This document shows positions 40,071-49,808 of a DNA stretch of 64,000 bases, in pieces. Positions within the stretch are counted from its first letter, which is position 1; each line of letters starts with the position of its first letter. The DNA is from Pyxidicoccus sp. MSG2 (lineage in GTDB: Bacteria; Myxococcota; Myxococcia; Myxococcales; Myxococcaceae): assembly GCF_026626705.1 (NCBI RefSeq), contig NZ_JAPNKC010000001.1, positions 3,534,001-3,598,000 of the forward strand. Direction: 5' to 3'. Both the position numbers and the translations under genes were made by a program. The notes beneath the pieces are model-generated. The model saw nothing but the letters and a program-made list of their open reading frames with translations, was not told the DNA's origin and did no database searches.

Positions 40071-41102
40071 TCAGGCGCTCAGCTTCTCTTCCACCATGCG
40101 GTCGGCCACCTGCTCGGGGCGAAGGCCGGAGTCCTTCGCGCGGGCCAGCACCGTGTCGATGGTCTCGAAGATGAGCGCGGCGCGGGCGTAGGCCTTCTCC
40201 CGGTCATACCCCGCCCACTCCTGGGCCACGTTGATGAGGCCGCCCGCGTTGGCCGCGTAGTCCGGCACGTACAGGATGCCGCGCTTCGCCAGCTGCTCGC
40301 CGTGGCGCGTGGTGAGGAGCTGATTGTTGGCCGCGCCACACACCGCCTTCACACGCAGCATCGGCAGGGTGGTGTCGTTGATGGCGCCGCCCAGCGCGCA
40401 GGGGGCGTAGATGTCCGCCTCCATGCGGTGCAGCTCGTCGGCGCTCACCGAGGTGGCCCCGTACTGCTTCACGGCATGCTCCACGCTCGCGGAGTTGATG
40501 TCGCTCACCCACACCTTCGCGCCACGCTCGTGCAGCTCCTTCACGAGGTACATGCCCACGTGGCCCACGCCCAGCACCGTGACGCGCAGCCCCTTGAGGC
40601 TCGGCCGGCCGAAGAGGTGCTTCGCCGTGGCCTCCATGGCGCGCGCCACGCCGTACGCCGTCACCGGCGACGGGTCCCCGCTGCGCTCCTTCAGGCCCAC
40701 GACGTACTTCGTGTGCTTGCGCACGTGCTCCATGTCGTCCGTGCTGGTGCCGCTGTCCTCGGTGGTGATGTACCGGCCGCCGAGCGACTCCACCGCGCGG
40801 CCGAAGGACTCGAAGAGCTTCGCCCGGTCGAAGTTGCCTCGGGGCAGCATGATGACGGCCTTGCCACCGCCGTGCGGCAGCCCGGCCAGCGCCGCCTTGT
40901 ACGTCATGCCCCGCGCGAGCCGGAGCGCGTCGGCGACGGCTTCCTCCTCGCTCGTGTAGGTCGACAGCGCGCGCGTGCCGCCCAGGCCCGGCCCCAGCCG
41001 CGTGTTGTGCATGCCGACGATGGCGCGCAGGCCCGTCCGCGAATCACTGAGAAGGTGGACGGCCTCGTAGCCGCCCTCGAGCAGTTGCGTGAAGTAGCTC
41101 AT
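40071..41102 (-). CDS. Leucine dehydrogenase (Glu/Leu/Phe/Val dehydrogenase family)
   Basis: 343 residues, the length of the short octameric Leu/Val dehydrogenases. It oxidatively deaminates branched-chain amino acids with NAD. The substrate loop GGTRALSTY, catalytic Lys in [11 protein letters not shown] (about 73-83), NAD-fold glycine motif [10 protein letters not shown] (about 176-185) and the CGAANNQL segment support this. Phenylalanine dehydrogenase is a less likely alternative. In myxobacteria branched-chain acids feed iso-fatty acid synthesis, so the role may be broader than catabolism. Confidence 0.9.
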   Translation of the reverse strand: MSYFTQLLEGGYEAVHLLSDSRTGLRAIVGMHNTRLGPGLGGTRALSTYTSEEEAVADALRLARGMTYKAALAGLPHGGGKAVIMLPRGNFDRAKLFESFGRAVESLGGRYITTEDSGTSTDDMEHVRKHTKYVVGLKERSGDPSPVTAYGVARAMEATAKHLFGRPSLKGLRVTVLGVGHVGMYLVKELHERGAKVWVSDINSASVEHAVKQYGATSVSADELHRMEADIYAPCALGGAINDTTLPMLRVKAVCGAANNQLLTTRHGEQLAKRGILYVPDYAANAGGLINVAQEWAGYDREKAYARAALIFETIDTVLARAKDSGLRPEQVADRMVEEKLSA

Positions 41103-41137
41103 GGCGCGGCGGCAAGTACCGTTGAGGCCCCCTCAAG

Positions 41138-42028
41138 TCAAATCCCACCGGCCTCCAACATGGCCCGAATTTCCTCTCCTGGAATGACATAGCGCGTCGT
41201 GCAGAACTGGCACGTGGCCTCCGCCTGCCCTTCCTTCTCCAGCAGGTCCGTCAGCTCCTCGCGCCCCATGGCCAGGAGCGCGCGCTTCACGCGGTCCTTG
41301 CTGCACGAACAGCCAAAGCGCAGTGGATAACGCGACATCACCTCGAAGTCCGACTCGGGCAGCAGCGCGCGCAGCACCGCCGACGCGCCGGACGCCGCAT
41401 GCGCCTGGAGCACGGGCACGAAGTCGCGGCGCAGGCGCAGGCCCAGCGCCTTGAAGGCGTCCATGTCCCCGCTGGGGAGCGGCTGGACGAGCAGGCCCGC
41501 GACGATGCCCAGCGACTCCGCCGCGCCGTCGCCACCGGAGGGCAGTTGGGCGAGCAGCAGGTGCGAGGGGAGCTGGTCGGACTGGTGGAGGTAGCGCTCC
41601 AGGTCGGCCGCCAGGTCGAAGTGCACCAGGTCCACCGAGGAGCGGTAGAACTCGCCGCCACCCTGATCGCGCAGCACGGACAAGAAGCCCTTGTTTCCGA
41701 ACACGGGACGCCAGTGGTACTGGCCCTCGCCGCCCACGTACTCCACCTGCGGGTTCTTCACGTAGCCGCGCACGAGCCCGGAGGCGTCGCCATCCACGAA
41801 GAGGCCGCGCAGGGGGCCGTCACACTCCACCTGGAGGTTGATGCGCGAGTCGTGTTTCTGGAGGGCGCCCAGGAGGGCGGCGGCGGTGAGGGCCTGCGAC
41901 AGGAGGGCCGCGGCGGCGGGCGCGGTGCCATGGGTGGCGCGCGCCTGGCGGGACAGCTCCGGGGTGGTGGCCAGCACCACGCGCAGGTCCGTATTCTTCA
42001 GCAATCCACTGACGAGCTCATCGGACAT
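41138..42028 (-). CDS. hslO: Redox-regulated chaperone Hsp33
   Basis: 296 residues from ATG 42028. Hsp33 holds unfolding proteins under oxidative stress. The C-terminal redox switch has the four zinc-ligating cysteines in [10 protein letters not shown] and TCQFC. The N-terminal domain has the [18 protein letters not shown] substrate-binding strands. It is divergent from sdhC across a 260-bp region that holds an exact inverted repeat. Confidence 0.95.
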   Translation of the reverse strand: MSDELVSGLLKNTDLRVVLATTPELSRQARATHGTAPAAAALLSQALTAAALLGALQKHDSRINLQVECDGPLRGLFVDGDASGLVRGYVKNPQVEYVGGEGQYHWRPVFGNKGFLSVLRDQGGGEFYRSSVDLVHFDLAADLERYLHQSDQLPSHLLLAQLPSGGDGAAESLGIVAGLLVQPLPSGDMDAFKALGLRLRRDFVPVLQAHAASGASAVLRALLPESDFEVMSRYPLRFGCSCSKDRVKRALLAMGREELTDLLEKEGQAEATCQFCTTRYVIPGEEIRAMLEAGGI

Positions 42029-42128
42029 AGGCAAGCGACTAGCGTGCCCGAGCCCGCATTGCCCGCCAACGACAGAAGGCGGGCGCCCCTCCGCCCGTCG
42101 GGGGAGCAGCAGCCTGCCCCGGGGTGAC

Positions 42129-42148
42129 GCATAAGGTCAGCCTTATGC
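42129..42148. promoter_or_regulatory. Perfect 8-bp inverted repeat in the hslO-sdhC divergent region
   Basis: GCATAAGG and CCTTATGC arms with a TCAG spacer, 101 bp from the hslO start and 140 bp from sdhC. Its AT content stands out. A repressor operator or a small hairpin are both possible. Confidence 0.45.
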
Positions 42149-42288
42149 CTTCGTGTGGGGCGGCTGGTATCCGGGGATGCGGAAGAAATCCAGCCCCCCG
42201 GCCGGAACGGTTATAAACCGCCGTCCGACTTGTCACCTGACATTGACTTGGACGCGGTACCCGCCCGCGCGCCGTCGCTGGAGACCCG

Positions 42289-42972
42289 ATGAGCAGCCAA
42301 GCCGCCGCAGCCGTTCCGACGAAGACACCGCTCCTCAAGTCCCGCCTGGGCTCGTTCCTGGCAGTGGTGCCCCTGTCCATCTGGGTCATCAACCACATCT
42401 GGGACAACCTCTCCGCCTTCAAGGGCGCGGCGGCATGGGAGGCGTCGGTGACGACGTACTCCAACCCCTTCGGACAGGCCTTCACCTTCGTCATCGTGAT
42501 TCTGCCGCTGCTCATCCACACCTTCTGGGGTCTGGCGCGGCTGTTCAGCTTCAAGCCCAACAACGCGAGCTACAACAACTACGGCAACCTCAAGTACATC
42601 GTGCAGCGCATCAGCGCGGTGGGCGTGCTCTTCTTCCTCGGCGCCCACATCTGGCTGGCCTTCCTGCACCCGCGCCTGGTGGAAGGGCACGCGGAGCCGT
42701 TCTCCGACATCTCCCGGGAGATGCACCACCACCTGCCCACGCTCCTCGTGTACCTGCTGGGCACGCTGGGCACCGCGTACCACCTGGCCAACGGCCTCCA
42801 GGGCTTCGCCATGTCCTGGGGCATCTTCGCCAGCGACCGCTCCATGCGCCGCTTCGAGCCGGTCGCCATCGGCCTGTTCCTGCTCCTGACGGCGATGAGC
42901 TGGGGCGCCATCTACGCGCTCTACACCGCGGGCGCCGCCTTCAGCCCCGAGCTCGCCTCCCTCATTCCGTGA
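42289..42972 (+). CDS. sdhC: Succinate dehydrogenase cytochrome b558 subunit (orphan copy)
   Basis: 227 residues with five hydrophobic helices, the layout of the single-subunit di-haem cytochrome b anchors of Gram-positive and delta-proteobacterial succinate dehydrogenase/fumarate reductase. Candidate haem ligands are His in WVINHIWDN, LPLLIHTFWG, FFLGAHIWLA, EMHHHLPT and TAYHLANGLQG. GGAGA lies just before the ATG. The flavoprotein and iron-sulphur subunits usually follow directly; here the next gene is ssb on the other strand, so this copy is unlinked or a paralogue. Confidence 0.88.
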   Translation: MSSQAAAAVPTKTPLLKSRLGSFLAVVPLSIWVINHIWDNLSAFKGAAAWEASVTTYSNPFGQAFTFVIVILPLLIHTFWGLARLFSFKPNNASYNNYGNLKYIVQRISAVGVLFFLGAHIWLAFLHPRLVEGHAEPFSDISREMHHHLPTLLVYLLGTLGTAYHLANGLQGFAMSWGIFASDRSMRRFEPVAIGLFLLLTAMSWGAIYALYTAGAAFSPELASLIP

Positions 42973-43020
42973 CGTGAGGCCGGGCCCGGGAGCACGGGCC
43001 CTCGCAGCGCCGCGAAAAAC

Positions 43021-43056
43021 AACCGGCCGCCCCCCAGTTTCGGGGAGCGGCCGGTT
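43021..43056. terminator. Bidirectional terminator between sdhC and ssb
   Basis: A perfect 10-bp stem (43021-43030 with 43047-43056) plus CCCC/GGGG pairs. T-rich flanks exist on both strands: TTTCATTT on plus, GTTTTTCGC on minus. Confidence 0.85.
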
Positions 43057-43079
43057 TCATTTCCAGGGGCTCGCGCGGG

Positions 43080-43583
43080 TCAGAACGGGATGTCGTCGTC
43101 ACCACCGGCGTGGCCACCACCCATGTTGTTGCTGTCATCCATGGGGGGCGGCTGGCCGAAGTCGGTGTCCATGCCGTTGCCGCGCTGGGGACCCCCGGAG
43201 GAGCGGCGTCCGCCACCACCACCGCCGGCGCTCATGCCCTCTCCGGCGTCACGACCGCCGAGGAACGTCACGGCGTTGGCCACGACTTCCGTGGTGTAGT
43301 TCTTCCGGTTCTCCTTGTCGGTCCACTCGCGCGTCTGCAGGCGGCCCTCGACGTAGCACTGCCGCCCCTTCTTCAGGTACTCGCCGCAGAGCTCCGCGAG
43401 CTTTCCCCAGACGACGATGCGGTGCCACTCGGTCCGCTCCTGCTTCTGGCCATTCTTGTCCGTCCAGCTCTCGCTGGTGGCGATACGGAAGTTCGCCACC
43501 GCCTGACCGCCCGGGGTGAAGCGAACCTCGGGGTCCGCCCCCAGGTTGCCGATGAGAATGACCTTGTTCACGCCTCCAGCCAT
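43080..43583 (-). CDS. ssb: Single-stranded DNA-binding protein
   Basis: 167 residues. The OB fold (about 1-108: [49 protein letters not shown]) is followed by a Gly-rich disordered tail and the acidic tip DDDIPF, which recruits repair and replication partners. The ATG at 43583 has GAAAGGA upstream; the longer frame is not homologous. Confidence 0.97.
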   Translation of the reverse strand: MAGGVNKVILIGNLGADPEVRFTPGGQAVANFRIATSESWTDKNGQKQERTEWHRIVVWGKLAELCGEYLKKGRQCYVEGRLQTREWTDKENRKNYTTEVVANAVTFLGGRDAGEGMSAGGGGGGRRSSGGPQRGNGMDTDFGQPPPMDDSNNMGGGHAGGDDDIPF

Positions 43584-43634
43584 GACTGCGTTCCTTTCGT
43601 CGATAGCCGACCCACCACGGGCCGGCCACTTCCC

Positions 43635-43674
43635 GCCAGGACAGCTCCTGGCAGGTTGGCTTCCACCTATAGCA
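43635..43674 (-). promoter_or_regulatory. Possible ssb promoter (extended -10) and 5' UTR inverted repeat
   Basis: On the minus strand TGCTATAGG (43666-43674) resembles an extended -10 about 85 bp before the ssb ATG; no good -35 is seen. A perfect 7-bp inverted repeat (43635-43641 with 43646-43652) lies just downstream and could be an operator or leader hairpin. Confidence 0.35.
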
Positions 43675-43736
43675 GTGCACACCGACATCCGGTCGGGCGC
43701 CAGAAATGTTCCGGGGGGCTTGTCAGCCTGCCTGCT

Positions 43737-43764
43737 CCCCGGGTGTGGAGGCACACACCCGGGG
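43737..43764 (-). terminator. Perfect 11-bp inverted repeat after the PBP4-type gene
   Basis: Arms 43737-43747 and 43754-43764 with a 6-base loop, 25 bases after the peptidase stop. No T-run. Confidence 0.6.
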
Positions 43765-43788
43765 TCGTGAAGCCAGAGGAACGCGGGC

Positions 43789-46074
43789 CTACCCGCCGGG
43801 ACGCGTCTCGGCGGTGCGCGACTCGGGCGGGTTGCCGGGGCGCGGGGCGTTGCCGGCCGGGGCCACCACATTCACGGGGGTGAGGCCGTCCTTCGGCGGG
43901 GCCTTGGCCTCGGCCACCTTCTGCGACAGGGTGGAGTCCAGCCCCTTGGCGAAGGCGGCGAGCTGCGGGTCCGAGGCGCCCAGGGTGCGGCGCAGGGACT
44001 TCCAGAAGGGATGGTCCGCCTGGCCGGCCTGCACCAGCGCACGGGCCAGCAGCGTGGTGGAGGCCTCGCGGTCTCCAGCGTTGGCGCCGCGCAGGGCCAC
44101 CACCAGCTCCTCGGGGGCGGTGCGGGCCACCTCGCCCAGCGCCTCGGACATCTCCTGCTGCGACTGCACGTCCGCCCCGGTGGCGCCCGCCAGCTCCAGC
44201 ACGCGGGCCAGCGCCTCGGTGTTACCGCCGGCGGCCAGCTCCACCATGCTGCTGACGCCCGGCACGTCGACGGAGAGGACGCGGGCCACCTCCCTCAAGC
44301 GGCCGTACACCTCGCCGGTGGCGGCGTAGCTGTCCAGCAGCGTGCGCGCGCCCAGGTAGTCATGCGGGTTGGACTGGTAGAGGCTCTCCGCCAGCACCGC
44401 GCGCACCGCCGGGTCTCTTTCGCTGCGCCACGCGGTGCGCAGGAAGCCGATGTTGCGTTGGTCTCGCTGCCTGCCCAGGTCCAGGTACGTCTTGATGCGG
44501 GCGGCCACGTCGTTGATGGCTCCGGCCGGACGGCCGTTGTCGGCCAGCGCGGCCACCGCGTTGGACGGCCCCAGGCTGGAGCCGGTGGCGGCCACCGCCG
44601 CGCCCAGCGCGTCCAGGCCGGCGACGATGGGGCCGGCGCGGCCCGCGAAGTCGTTGGCGATGATGGAGAAGGTGAAGCGCTCACCGCCCGCGCTCGTCAC
44701 GTAGCCGCTGAGCGCGGAGACGCTCTCCAGCGTGCCCGTCTTCGCGCGCAGCTTGCCCACCGCGTCGCTGCCCTCGAAGCGGTACTTCAGCGTGCCGTCC
44801 TTGCCGGCAATCGGCACGGAGGACATGTACTCGGGCGCGAAGGGGAAGCGCTCGTACATGTAGCGAAGCAGCCGGTTGAGCTGCGCGGTGGAGAAACGGT
44901 TGGCGTCGTTGAGGCCGCTGCCGTTCTTCATCACGTAGGTGCCGCGGGAGATGCCCACCTCGCGCTCGAGGAACTGCTCCACCACCTCCACGCCCTTGGT
45001 GAAGGAACCCGGCGTGCCCTTGACCTCCGCGCCCATCGTCTTGAGGAGCTGCTCGGCGACGAAGTTGCTGGAGAGCTTGTTGAGGCGCTTGAGGATGACG
45101 TCGAACGTGTCCGACTGGGACACGTACAGCATCTTCGCCTTGGAGGGCGTCAGGCCGACCTTGACCTTGCCCTTCATCTTCACGCCCCGGGTGGTCAACA
45201 TCTGCTTGAGCGTCTGCCCGTAGTACATGGGCGGGTTGTCGATCTTCTTCCAGACGCTGACGGCACCACCGCGCTCGCTGGGAAGCTGGCCGCGCACGAC
45301 AATCTTCTGCACCGGGCCGGACGGGTCGGACGTCACGGACACGCGGCGCGCGCGCGCCGAGCCCGTGCTGAGCTGGTTCTCCACGACGAAGTAGTCGCTG
45401 GGCGGCTCCATCTCCACCGTGCCCTTGGCACCGGGGGCGTTGCCGGGGCGCAGGTAGATGGCGGCCGCGTTCCAGTTGAGGCTCAGCGCGCCGGTGGGCG
45501 CCATGTACGCGCGGTCCGAGTCCTCCTGGTCATAGCCGGGCGGCGTGCGCTCGGCGTCGAACCAGGAGTCGTCCACGACAATCTCGCCCACCTCGCGCAC
45601 GCCGGCGTGCCACAGCTCGGCGACGACGCCCCAGAGGCGCTCGGACGTCATGGATGGATCGCCCTTGCCGCGCACGTAGAGCGTCTTGACCTTGCCGTCC
45701 GCGCCCAGCTCCGGGTCCACGAGGAACTCGGTGTCGTAGCGGAACTCGGGCCCGAGCGACGCGAGCGCCGCCGCGGACGTGACGAGCTTCACGTTGGACG
45801 CCGGGTTGAGCAGTTCGTCTGCGTTGTGGCTGAACACGATGGCGCCGTCGTCCAGGCTCTGCATCTGGACGCCCACGCGACTCGCCTTCAACGGCGAGCG
45901 CTGGAGCACCTCCATCAACGCCTGCTTCAACGCCTCACGGTCCGCGCGCTTTTCCGCGGATGGAGGCGCCGACCATGCGGCGCTCGGGAGTGTCAGGAAA
46001 ATGATGGCTGCTGCGGCCAAGTAGGGGCTGGCTCGATGGACCTGCACACTCTCTCCGGGGAAGTCGCTGGCCAT
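43789..46074 (-). CDS. dacB: D-alanyl-D-alanine carboxypeptidase/endopeptidase (PBP4/DacB family) with long C-terminal extension
   Basis: 761 residues. A signal peptide (hydrophobic stretch about 14-35, cleavage near AWSA) directs it to the periplasm, where PBP4-type enzymes trim or cut peptidoglycan crosslinks. The three catalytic motifs are present: SNVK (SxxK), SSN (SxN) and KTG. The family core ends near residue 500; the remaining about 250 residues are helical, HEAT/TPR-like and unusual for DacB. ATG 46074 is used; an internal GTG preceded by GGAGAG nine codons on would still leave the signal peptide. Confidence 0.92.
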   Translation of the reverse strand: MASDFPGESVQVHRASPYLAAAAIIFLTLPSAAWSAPPSAEKRADREALKQALMEVLQRSPLKASRVGVQMQSLDDGAIVFSHNADELLNPASNVKLVTSAAALASLGPEFRYDTEFLVDPELGADGKVKTLYVRGKGDPSMTSERLWGVVAELWHAGVREVGEIVVDDSWFDAERTPPGYDQEDSDRAYMAPTGALSLNWNAAAIYLRPGNAPGAKGTVEMEPPSDYFVVENQLSTGSARARRVSVTSDPSGPVQKIVVRGQLPSERGGAVSVWKKIDNPPMYYGQTLKQMLTTRGVKMKGKVKVGLTPSKAKMLYVSQSDTFDVILKRLNKLSSNFVAEQLLKTMGAEVKGTPGSFTKGVEVVEQFLEREVGISRGTYVMKNGSGLNDANRFSTAQLNRLLRYMYERFPFAPEYMSSVPIAGKDGTLKYRFEGSDAVGKLRAKTGTLESVSALSGYVTSAGGERFTFSIIANDFAGRAGPIVAGLDALGAAVAATGSSLGPSNAVAALADNGRPAGAINDVAARIKTYLDLGRQRDQRNIGFLRTAWRSERDPAVRAVLAESLYQSNPHDYLGARTLLDSYAATGEVYGRLREVARVLSVDVPGVSSMVELAAGGNTEALARVLELAGATGADVQSQQEMSEALGEVARTAPEELVVALRGANAGDREASTTLLARALVQAGQADHPFWKSLRRTLGASDPQLAAFAKGLDSTLSQKVAEAKAPPKDGLTPVNVVAPAGNAPRPGNPPESRTAETRPGG

Positions 46075-46262
46075 TATGCGGAAGGGGGTGAAAGCCCGGC
46101 AAGGGAGAGAGGCAGCGGGAGTCCACGGTTGGGCGCTCGCTCTACCACCAGGCAGCAAGCGAGTACCTGGCATGTGGACTTCTTTTCACTGCCTCACTCT
46201 GAGAGTCCGAGACTGCACGGGCGAAGAATGGCCTTTCCCCCTGACATCCGACCTGTAACCGT

Positions 46263-47879
46263 GTGACGGACAGGTTCCGAAGGATGCCCCCTCTCCCCAC
46301 CCGGGCCCTCATGCGCGGCCTCCGCGGTCGCTTCGTGCCGTGCCTGCTCGCCCTGTTCGGGACGGTGGGGTGCCGGGCGGAATCGCCCGTGGACGGCATC
46401 ACGGTGCTGCTGGAGTCGCCGCCGGACAGCCTGGACGACCGCTTCGCTTTGACGGCCAACGGTCAGCGGCTGGCGGCGCTCATCACCCCGGGGCTCCTGG
46501 CCTTCGACGACGCGAGCCAGCCGGTGCCGGTGCTGGCCGAGTCCTTCCGCGAGGTGTCCCCCACCCTCATGGAGTTCACGCTCCGCCCGGGCCTCACCTT
46601 CCATGACGGCACCGCGCTCACGGCCGAGGACGTGAAGGCCACCTTCGACGGGCTGCGGGACGCGAAGGTCCGCAGTCCCCGCGCGGAGCGGTACGCGGCG
46701 CTGAAGTGGGTGGAGGCGGTGGACGCGCGCACCGTGCGCTTCCACCTGGAGCGTCCCTACGCGCCGCTGCTGGCGGAGCTGTCCGCTGGAATCATCCCCT
46801 CGGAGCGGACGGGCGCGGACAGCGTGGCGGCACAGGGCGAGCACCCGGTGGGCGCGGGGCCCTTCCGCTTCGAGTCGCATCCGGATGAGGAGCACCTCAC
46901 GCTGGTGCCCTTCGAGGGCTGGTACGCGGGAGCGCCCTCCCTGCCCCGGCTGCGCTTCCGCGTGGTGCGCGACGAGACGACGCGGGTGCTGGAGTTGCTC
47001 AAGGGACGCGCGGACCTGGCGGTCAACGTGGTGTCTCCCGCGGTGCTGCCGGTGCTGCGGCGCGAGCCCCACCTGCGCGTGCTGTCGCGCCCGGGGACGG
47101 GCTTCGCGTACGTGGGCCTCAACCTGCGTGAGGGGCCGCTGGCGGACGTGCGGGTGCGGCGAGCGCTGTGCCACCTGATGGATGTGGGGCCGGTGGTGGA
47201 GCACAAGCTGAACGGGCTGGCGCGGCCTTCCCAGGGACTGCTGCCTCGCGCGAACTGGGCGTGGGCACCGTCGGCCGGGTGCCCGTATTCGCCCGAGGAG
47301 TCCGCGCGGTTGCTCGATGAGGCCGGGTATCCGGACCCGGATGGGCCAGGCGGCAGGCCGCGACTCACGCTGTCCTTGAAGACGAGCACGGACCGGCTGC
47401 GCCGCGCGGTGGGGCTGGTGCTGAAGGAGCAGCTCGCTCGCGGTGGTGTGCAGGTGGAGGTGCGGGCGCTGGAGTTCGGCACGTTCTTCGACGACGTGCG
47501 CAGGGGACGGTTCGAGCTGTTCACCCTCAAGTGGGCGTCCGTCATGGAGCCGGACCTGCTGCGGGGCGCGTTCCACTCGATGAACATCCCCACGGCGGAG
47601 AACCACTGGGGTGGGTTCAACCGGGGTGGCCTTCGCGACGCGGCGCTGGACTCGATTCTGGAGGAGGCGGCTCGCGCGCCGCGTGAGGAGCGCAAGGCCC
47701 TGTATGCGGAAGCGCAGCGGCGACTGGATGCGCTGATGCCGATTCTTCCGCTGTGGCACGAGGACAGCGTGGCCGTGGTGTCCACGCGGCTGGAGGGCTT
47801 CGAGCCCAGTGCGCATGGCCTGCTCACTCCGCTGGCCCGCGCGCGGCTGGCACCGGGCGCGCGCGAGGGCGTACCGTGA
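46263..47879 (+). CDS. Peptide/nickel-type ABC transporter substrate-binding lipoprotein
   Basis: 538 residues, family 5 solute-binding protein (DppA/OppA type). The N-terminus ends in a lipobox-like LFGTVGC (Cys about 37), implying a lipid-anchored periplasmic receptor. Family marks include LRPGLTFHDGTALTAEDVKATFD and the C-terminal LPLWHEDSVAVV. GTG 46263 is the longest start, with ATG 46284 and 46311 as alternatives. It begins an operon with two permeases. No ATPase gene follows, so these genes must borrow one encoded elsewhere. Confidence 0.9.
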   Translation: MTDRFRRMPPLPTRALMRGLRGRFVPCLLALFGTVGCRAESPVDGITVLLESPPDSLDDRFALTANGQRLAALITPGLLAFDDASQPVPVLAESFREVSPTLMEFTLRPGLTFHDGTALTAEDVKATFDGLRDAKVRSPRAERYAALKWVEAVDARTVRFHLERPYAPLLAELSAGIIPSERTGADSVAAQGEHPVGAGPFRFESHPDEEHLTLVPFEGWYAGAPSLPRLRFRVVRDETTRVLELLKGRADLAVNVVSPAVLPVLRREPHLRVLSRPGTGFAYVGLNLREGPLADVRVRRALCHLMDVGPVVEHKLNGLARPSQGLLPRANWAWAPSAGCPYSPEESARLLDEAGYPDPDGPGGRPRLTLSLKTSTDRLRRAVGLVLKEQLARGGVQVEVRALEFGTFFDDVRRGRFELFTLKWASVMEPDLLRGAFHSMNIPTAENHWGGFNRGGLRDAALDSILEEAARAPREERKALYAEAQRRLDALMPILPLWHEDSVAVVSTRLEGFEPSAHGLLTPLARARLAPGAREGVP

Positions 47880-47947
47880 GGCGGCGGCTCGACTCCGAGG
47901 CGACAGCACACGTGGGCACCGTCCCCGTGAGGGAGGCCACTTCGTGA
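47876..47947 (+). other. 23-codon linker ORF between binding protein and first permease
   Basis: GTG at 47876 overlaps the upstream stop (GTGA), and the frame ends in a TGA at 47945 that overlaps the permease GTG (47944, GTGA). The sequence GTGAGGCGGCG occurs at both ends, at 47876 and 47944. It may relay translating ribosomes between the two genes or be a by-product of a junction duplication. Confidence 0.4.
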
Positions 47948-48858
47948 GGCGGCGCATCGGGTCCGCTGCGGTGGCGCTGGTGGGCGCGCTGCTCCTCGTG
48001 TCGCTCTTCCTGCATCTCGTTCCGGGAGACCCGGTGGACGTCATGCTCGGAGAGCAGGCTACCGAGGTGGACCGCGAGGCCCTGCGGCGCGCCGTGGGTC
48101 TGGACCTGCCGTGGTACTCGCAGCTCGGCGTCTTCTCGCGGCAGCTCGTCACCGGGGAGCTGCGCACGTCGCTGCCGCCCTTCCAGCGCAAGGTGCTGCC
48201 AGCCATTGGCACGGCGCTGCCGTACACGCTGGTGCTCACCGTCGCGTCCATGCTCATCGCGCTGGCACTGGCCCTCCCGCTGGGCGTGGCGGCCGCGGCA
48301 CGACGCGGCACGACGGTGGATGCGGTCGCCATGGGCACCTCGGTAGCGGGAGTGGCGCTGCCGCGCTTCTGGCTCGGCCCCGTGCTCATCATCGTCTTCG
48401 CGCTGAAGCTGGACTGGTTGCCCGTCTCGGGCGCGGAGTCGTGGCGGCACCTGGTGCTGCCCGCTCTCACGCTGGGCACCGCGCTGGCCGCGTTCCTCGC
48501 GCGGATGACTCGCGCCTCCATGCTCGATGCGCTGCGCGAGGACTACGTCACCGTCGCCCGCGCCAAGGGCCTGTCCCCGCGCGTGGTGCTGTGGAAGCAC
48601 GCCTTCCGCAATGCACTGCTGCCGCTGCTCACCGTGCTGGGCCTGGAGTTCGGCACGCTGCTGGGCGGCGCCATCGTCACCGAGAAGGTCTTCGCGTGGC
48701 CGGGCATGGGCACCCTGCTGCTCATCGCGATCGAGAAGCGCGACTACAACACCGTGCGTGCCACGGTGCTGGTGTTCACGCTCTGCTACGTGGCCGTCAA
48801 CACGCTCACGGACGCGGCCTACGCCCGGGTGGACCCACGCGTGCGGAGGCGCGAGTGA
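47944..48858 (+). CDS. dppB: ABC transporter permease (DppB family)
   Basis: 304 residues, six transmembrane helices. The cytoplasmic EAA-type loop (REDYVTVARAKGLSPRVVLWKH, about 198-219) docks the ATPase. The N-terminus VALVGALLLVSLFLHLVPGDP is typical of OppB/DppB. GTG 47944 was chosen for a GGGAGG site 7 bases upstream. The C-terminus ends RVRRRE, repeated in the following linker ORF. Confidence 0.9.
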   Translation: MRRRIGSAAVALVGALLLVSLFLHLVPGDPVDVMLGEQATEVDREALRRAVGLDLPWYSQLGVFSRQLVTGELRTSLPPFQRKVLPAIGTALPYTLVLTVASMLIALALALPLGVAAAARRGTTVDAVAMGTSVAGVALPRFWLGPVLIIVFALKLDWLPVSGAESWRHLVLPALTLGTALAAFLARMTRASMLDALREDYVTVARAKGLSPRVVLWKHAFRNALLPLLTVLGLEFGTLLGGAIVTEKVFAWPGMGTLLLIAIEKRDYNTVRATVLVFTLCYVAVNTLTDAAYARVDPRVRRRE

Positions 48859-48938
48859 GCCACGTCACGCGCGGCTCGGCGGCCGACACCCGGCTCACCC
48901 ACCGGGTGTGCTCTCGCGTGCGGAGGCGCGAGTGAGCC
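48838..48938 (+). repeat. 24-bp exact direct repeat at the permease junction
   Basis: The same 24 bp occurs at 48838-48861 and 48915-48938, 77 bp apart. Each copy holds a GGAGG site, the RVRRRE codons of a C-terminus and a GTGAGCC start/stop overlap. Confidence 0.9.
48855..48935 (+). other. 26-codon linker ORF between the two permeases
   Basis: Begins at GTG 48855, overlapping the first permease stop, and ends at TGA 48933-48935, overlapping the second permease GTG (48932). It ends with the same RVRRRE residues as the first permease because both ends lie in the 24-bp direct repeat. Confidence 0.4.
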
Positions 48939-49756
48939 GCTTCCGCCTGTCCTCCTGGGGTGGCCGCTTCGGGCTCGCCGTGGCCGCGCTGTGGGTCCTC
49001 ACCGCGCTCTTCGCCCCACTGCTCGCGCCGTACGCGCCGGACCGGGTGGACCTGCCCTCCGAGCTGGCACCTCCCGGCGCCGCGCACGTGCTGGGCGCGG
49101 GGGAGAACGGCATCGACGTGCTCACCCACGTGCTGTACGGGGCCCGCGTGTCGCTGCTCGTCTCCGTGTTCGCGGTGGTGCTGTCCGGACTGGTGGGCGT
49201 GACACTGGGAGGCATCGCCGGCTACGCGGGCGGCTGGGTGGACGAGGTGCTGATGCGCATCGTCGACGTGCTGCTCGCCTTCCCTGGAATGCTCCTCGCG
49301 CTGTTCATCACCGCAGTGCTCGGCCCCAGCCTCGCCAACGTCGTCTTCGCCCTCTCCTTCACCGGGTGGACGGGCTACGCGCGGCTGGCACGCGGGCAGG
49401 TGCTCACCCTGCGCGAGCGCGAGTACGTGCAGGCCGCGCGCGCCCTGGGCAGCGGGCCCGGACGCATCCTCTTCCACCACCTGCTGCCCAACGCCGCGGG
49501 GCCGCTCCTGGTGCAGGCCACCTTCGCGCTGCCGGGCGCGATTCTGGCCGAGGCCTCGCTGAGCTTCCTCGGCCTCGGCGTCCCACCCGGCACGCCGTCC
49601 TGGGGCGCACTCGTGGACCAGGGCACGCAGTACCTCCTCGTCGCCCCGCATGTGGCCCTCTTCCCCGGCGCGGCCCTGGCCCTCACCGTGCTGGGCTTCA
49701 ACCTGCTCGGGGACGCGCTGAGGGATGCGCTGGACCCGCGCCACCTGGAGCGATAA
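48932..49756 (+). CDS. dppC: ABC transporter permease (DppC family)
   Basis: 274 residues, about six helices. The EAA loop [21 protein letters not shown] (about 167-187) and the C-terminal [18 protein letters not shown] segment identify the OppC/DppC family. GTG 48932 has GGAGG six bases upstream, provided by the direct repeat. It pairs with the preceding permease to form the channel. dtd begins 52 bp downstream. Confidence 0.9.
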   Translation: MSRFRLSSWGGRFGLAVAALWVLTALFAPLLAPYAPDRVDLPSELAPPGAAHVLGAGENGIDVLTHVLYGARVSLLVSVFAVVLSGLVGVTLGGIAGYAGGWVDEVLMRIVDVLLAFPGMLLALFITAVLGPSLANVVFALSFTGWTGYARLARGQVLTLREREYVQAARALGSGPGRILFHHLLPNAAGPLLVQATFALPGAILAEASLSFLGLGVPPGTPSWGALVDQGTQYLLVAPHVALFPGAALALTVLGFNLLGDALRDALDPRHLER

Positions 49757-49808
49757 CGGAAGGGATTTGGACGGCCGGCCATGGCGCCCGGCCCGGGAGA
49801 ACAGTTCG

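Noticed and set aside
46194..48521. 775-codon minus-strand frame opposite the binding-protein and permease genes
   Set aside because: No domain, no start signal and a composition expected from the antisense of GC-rich coding DNA.
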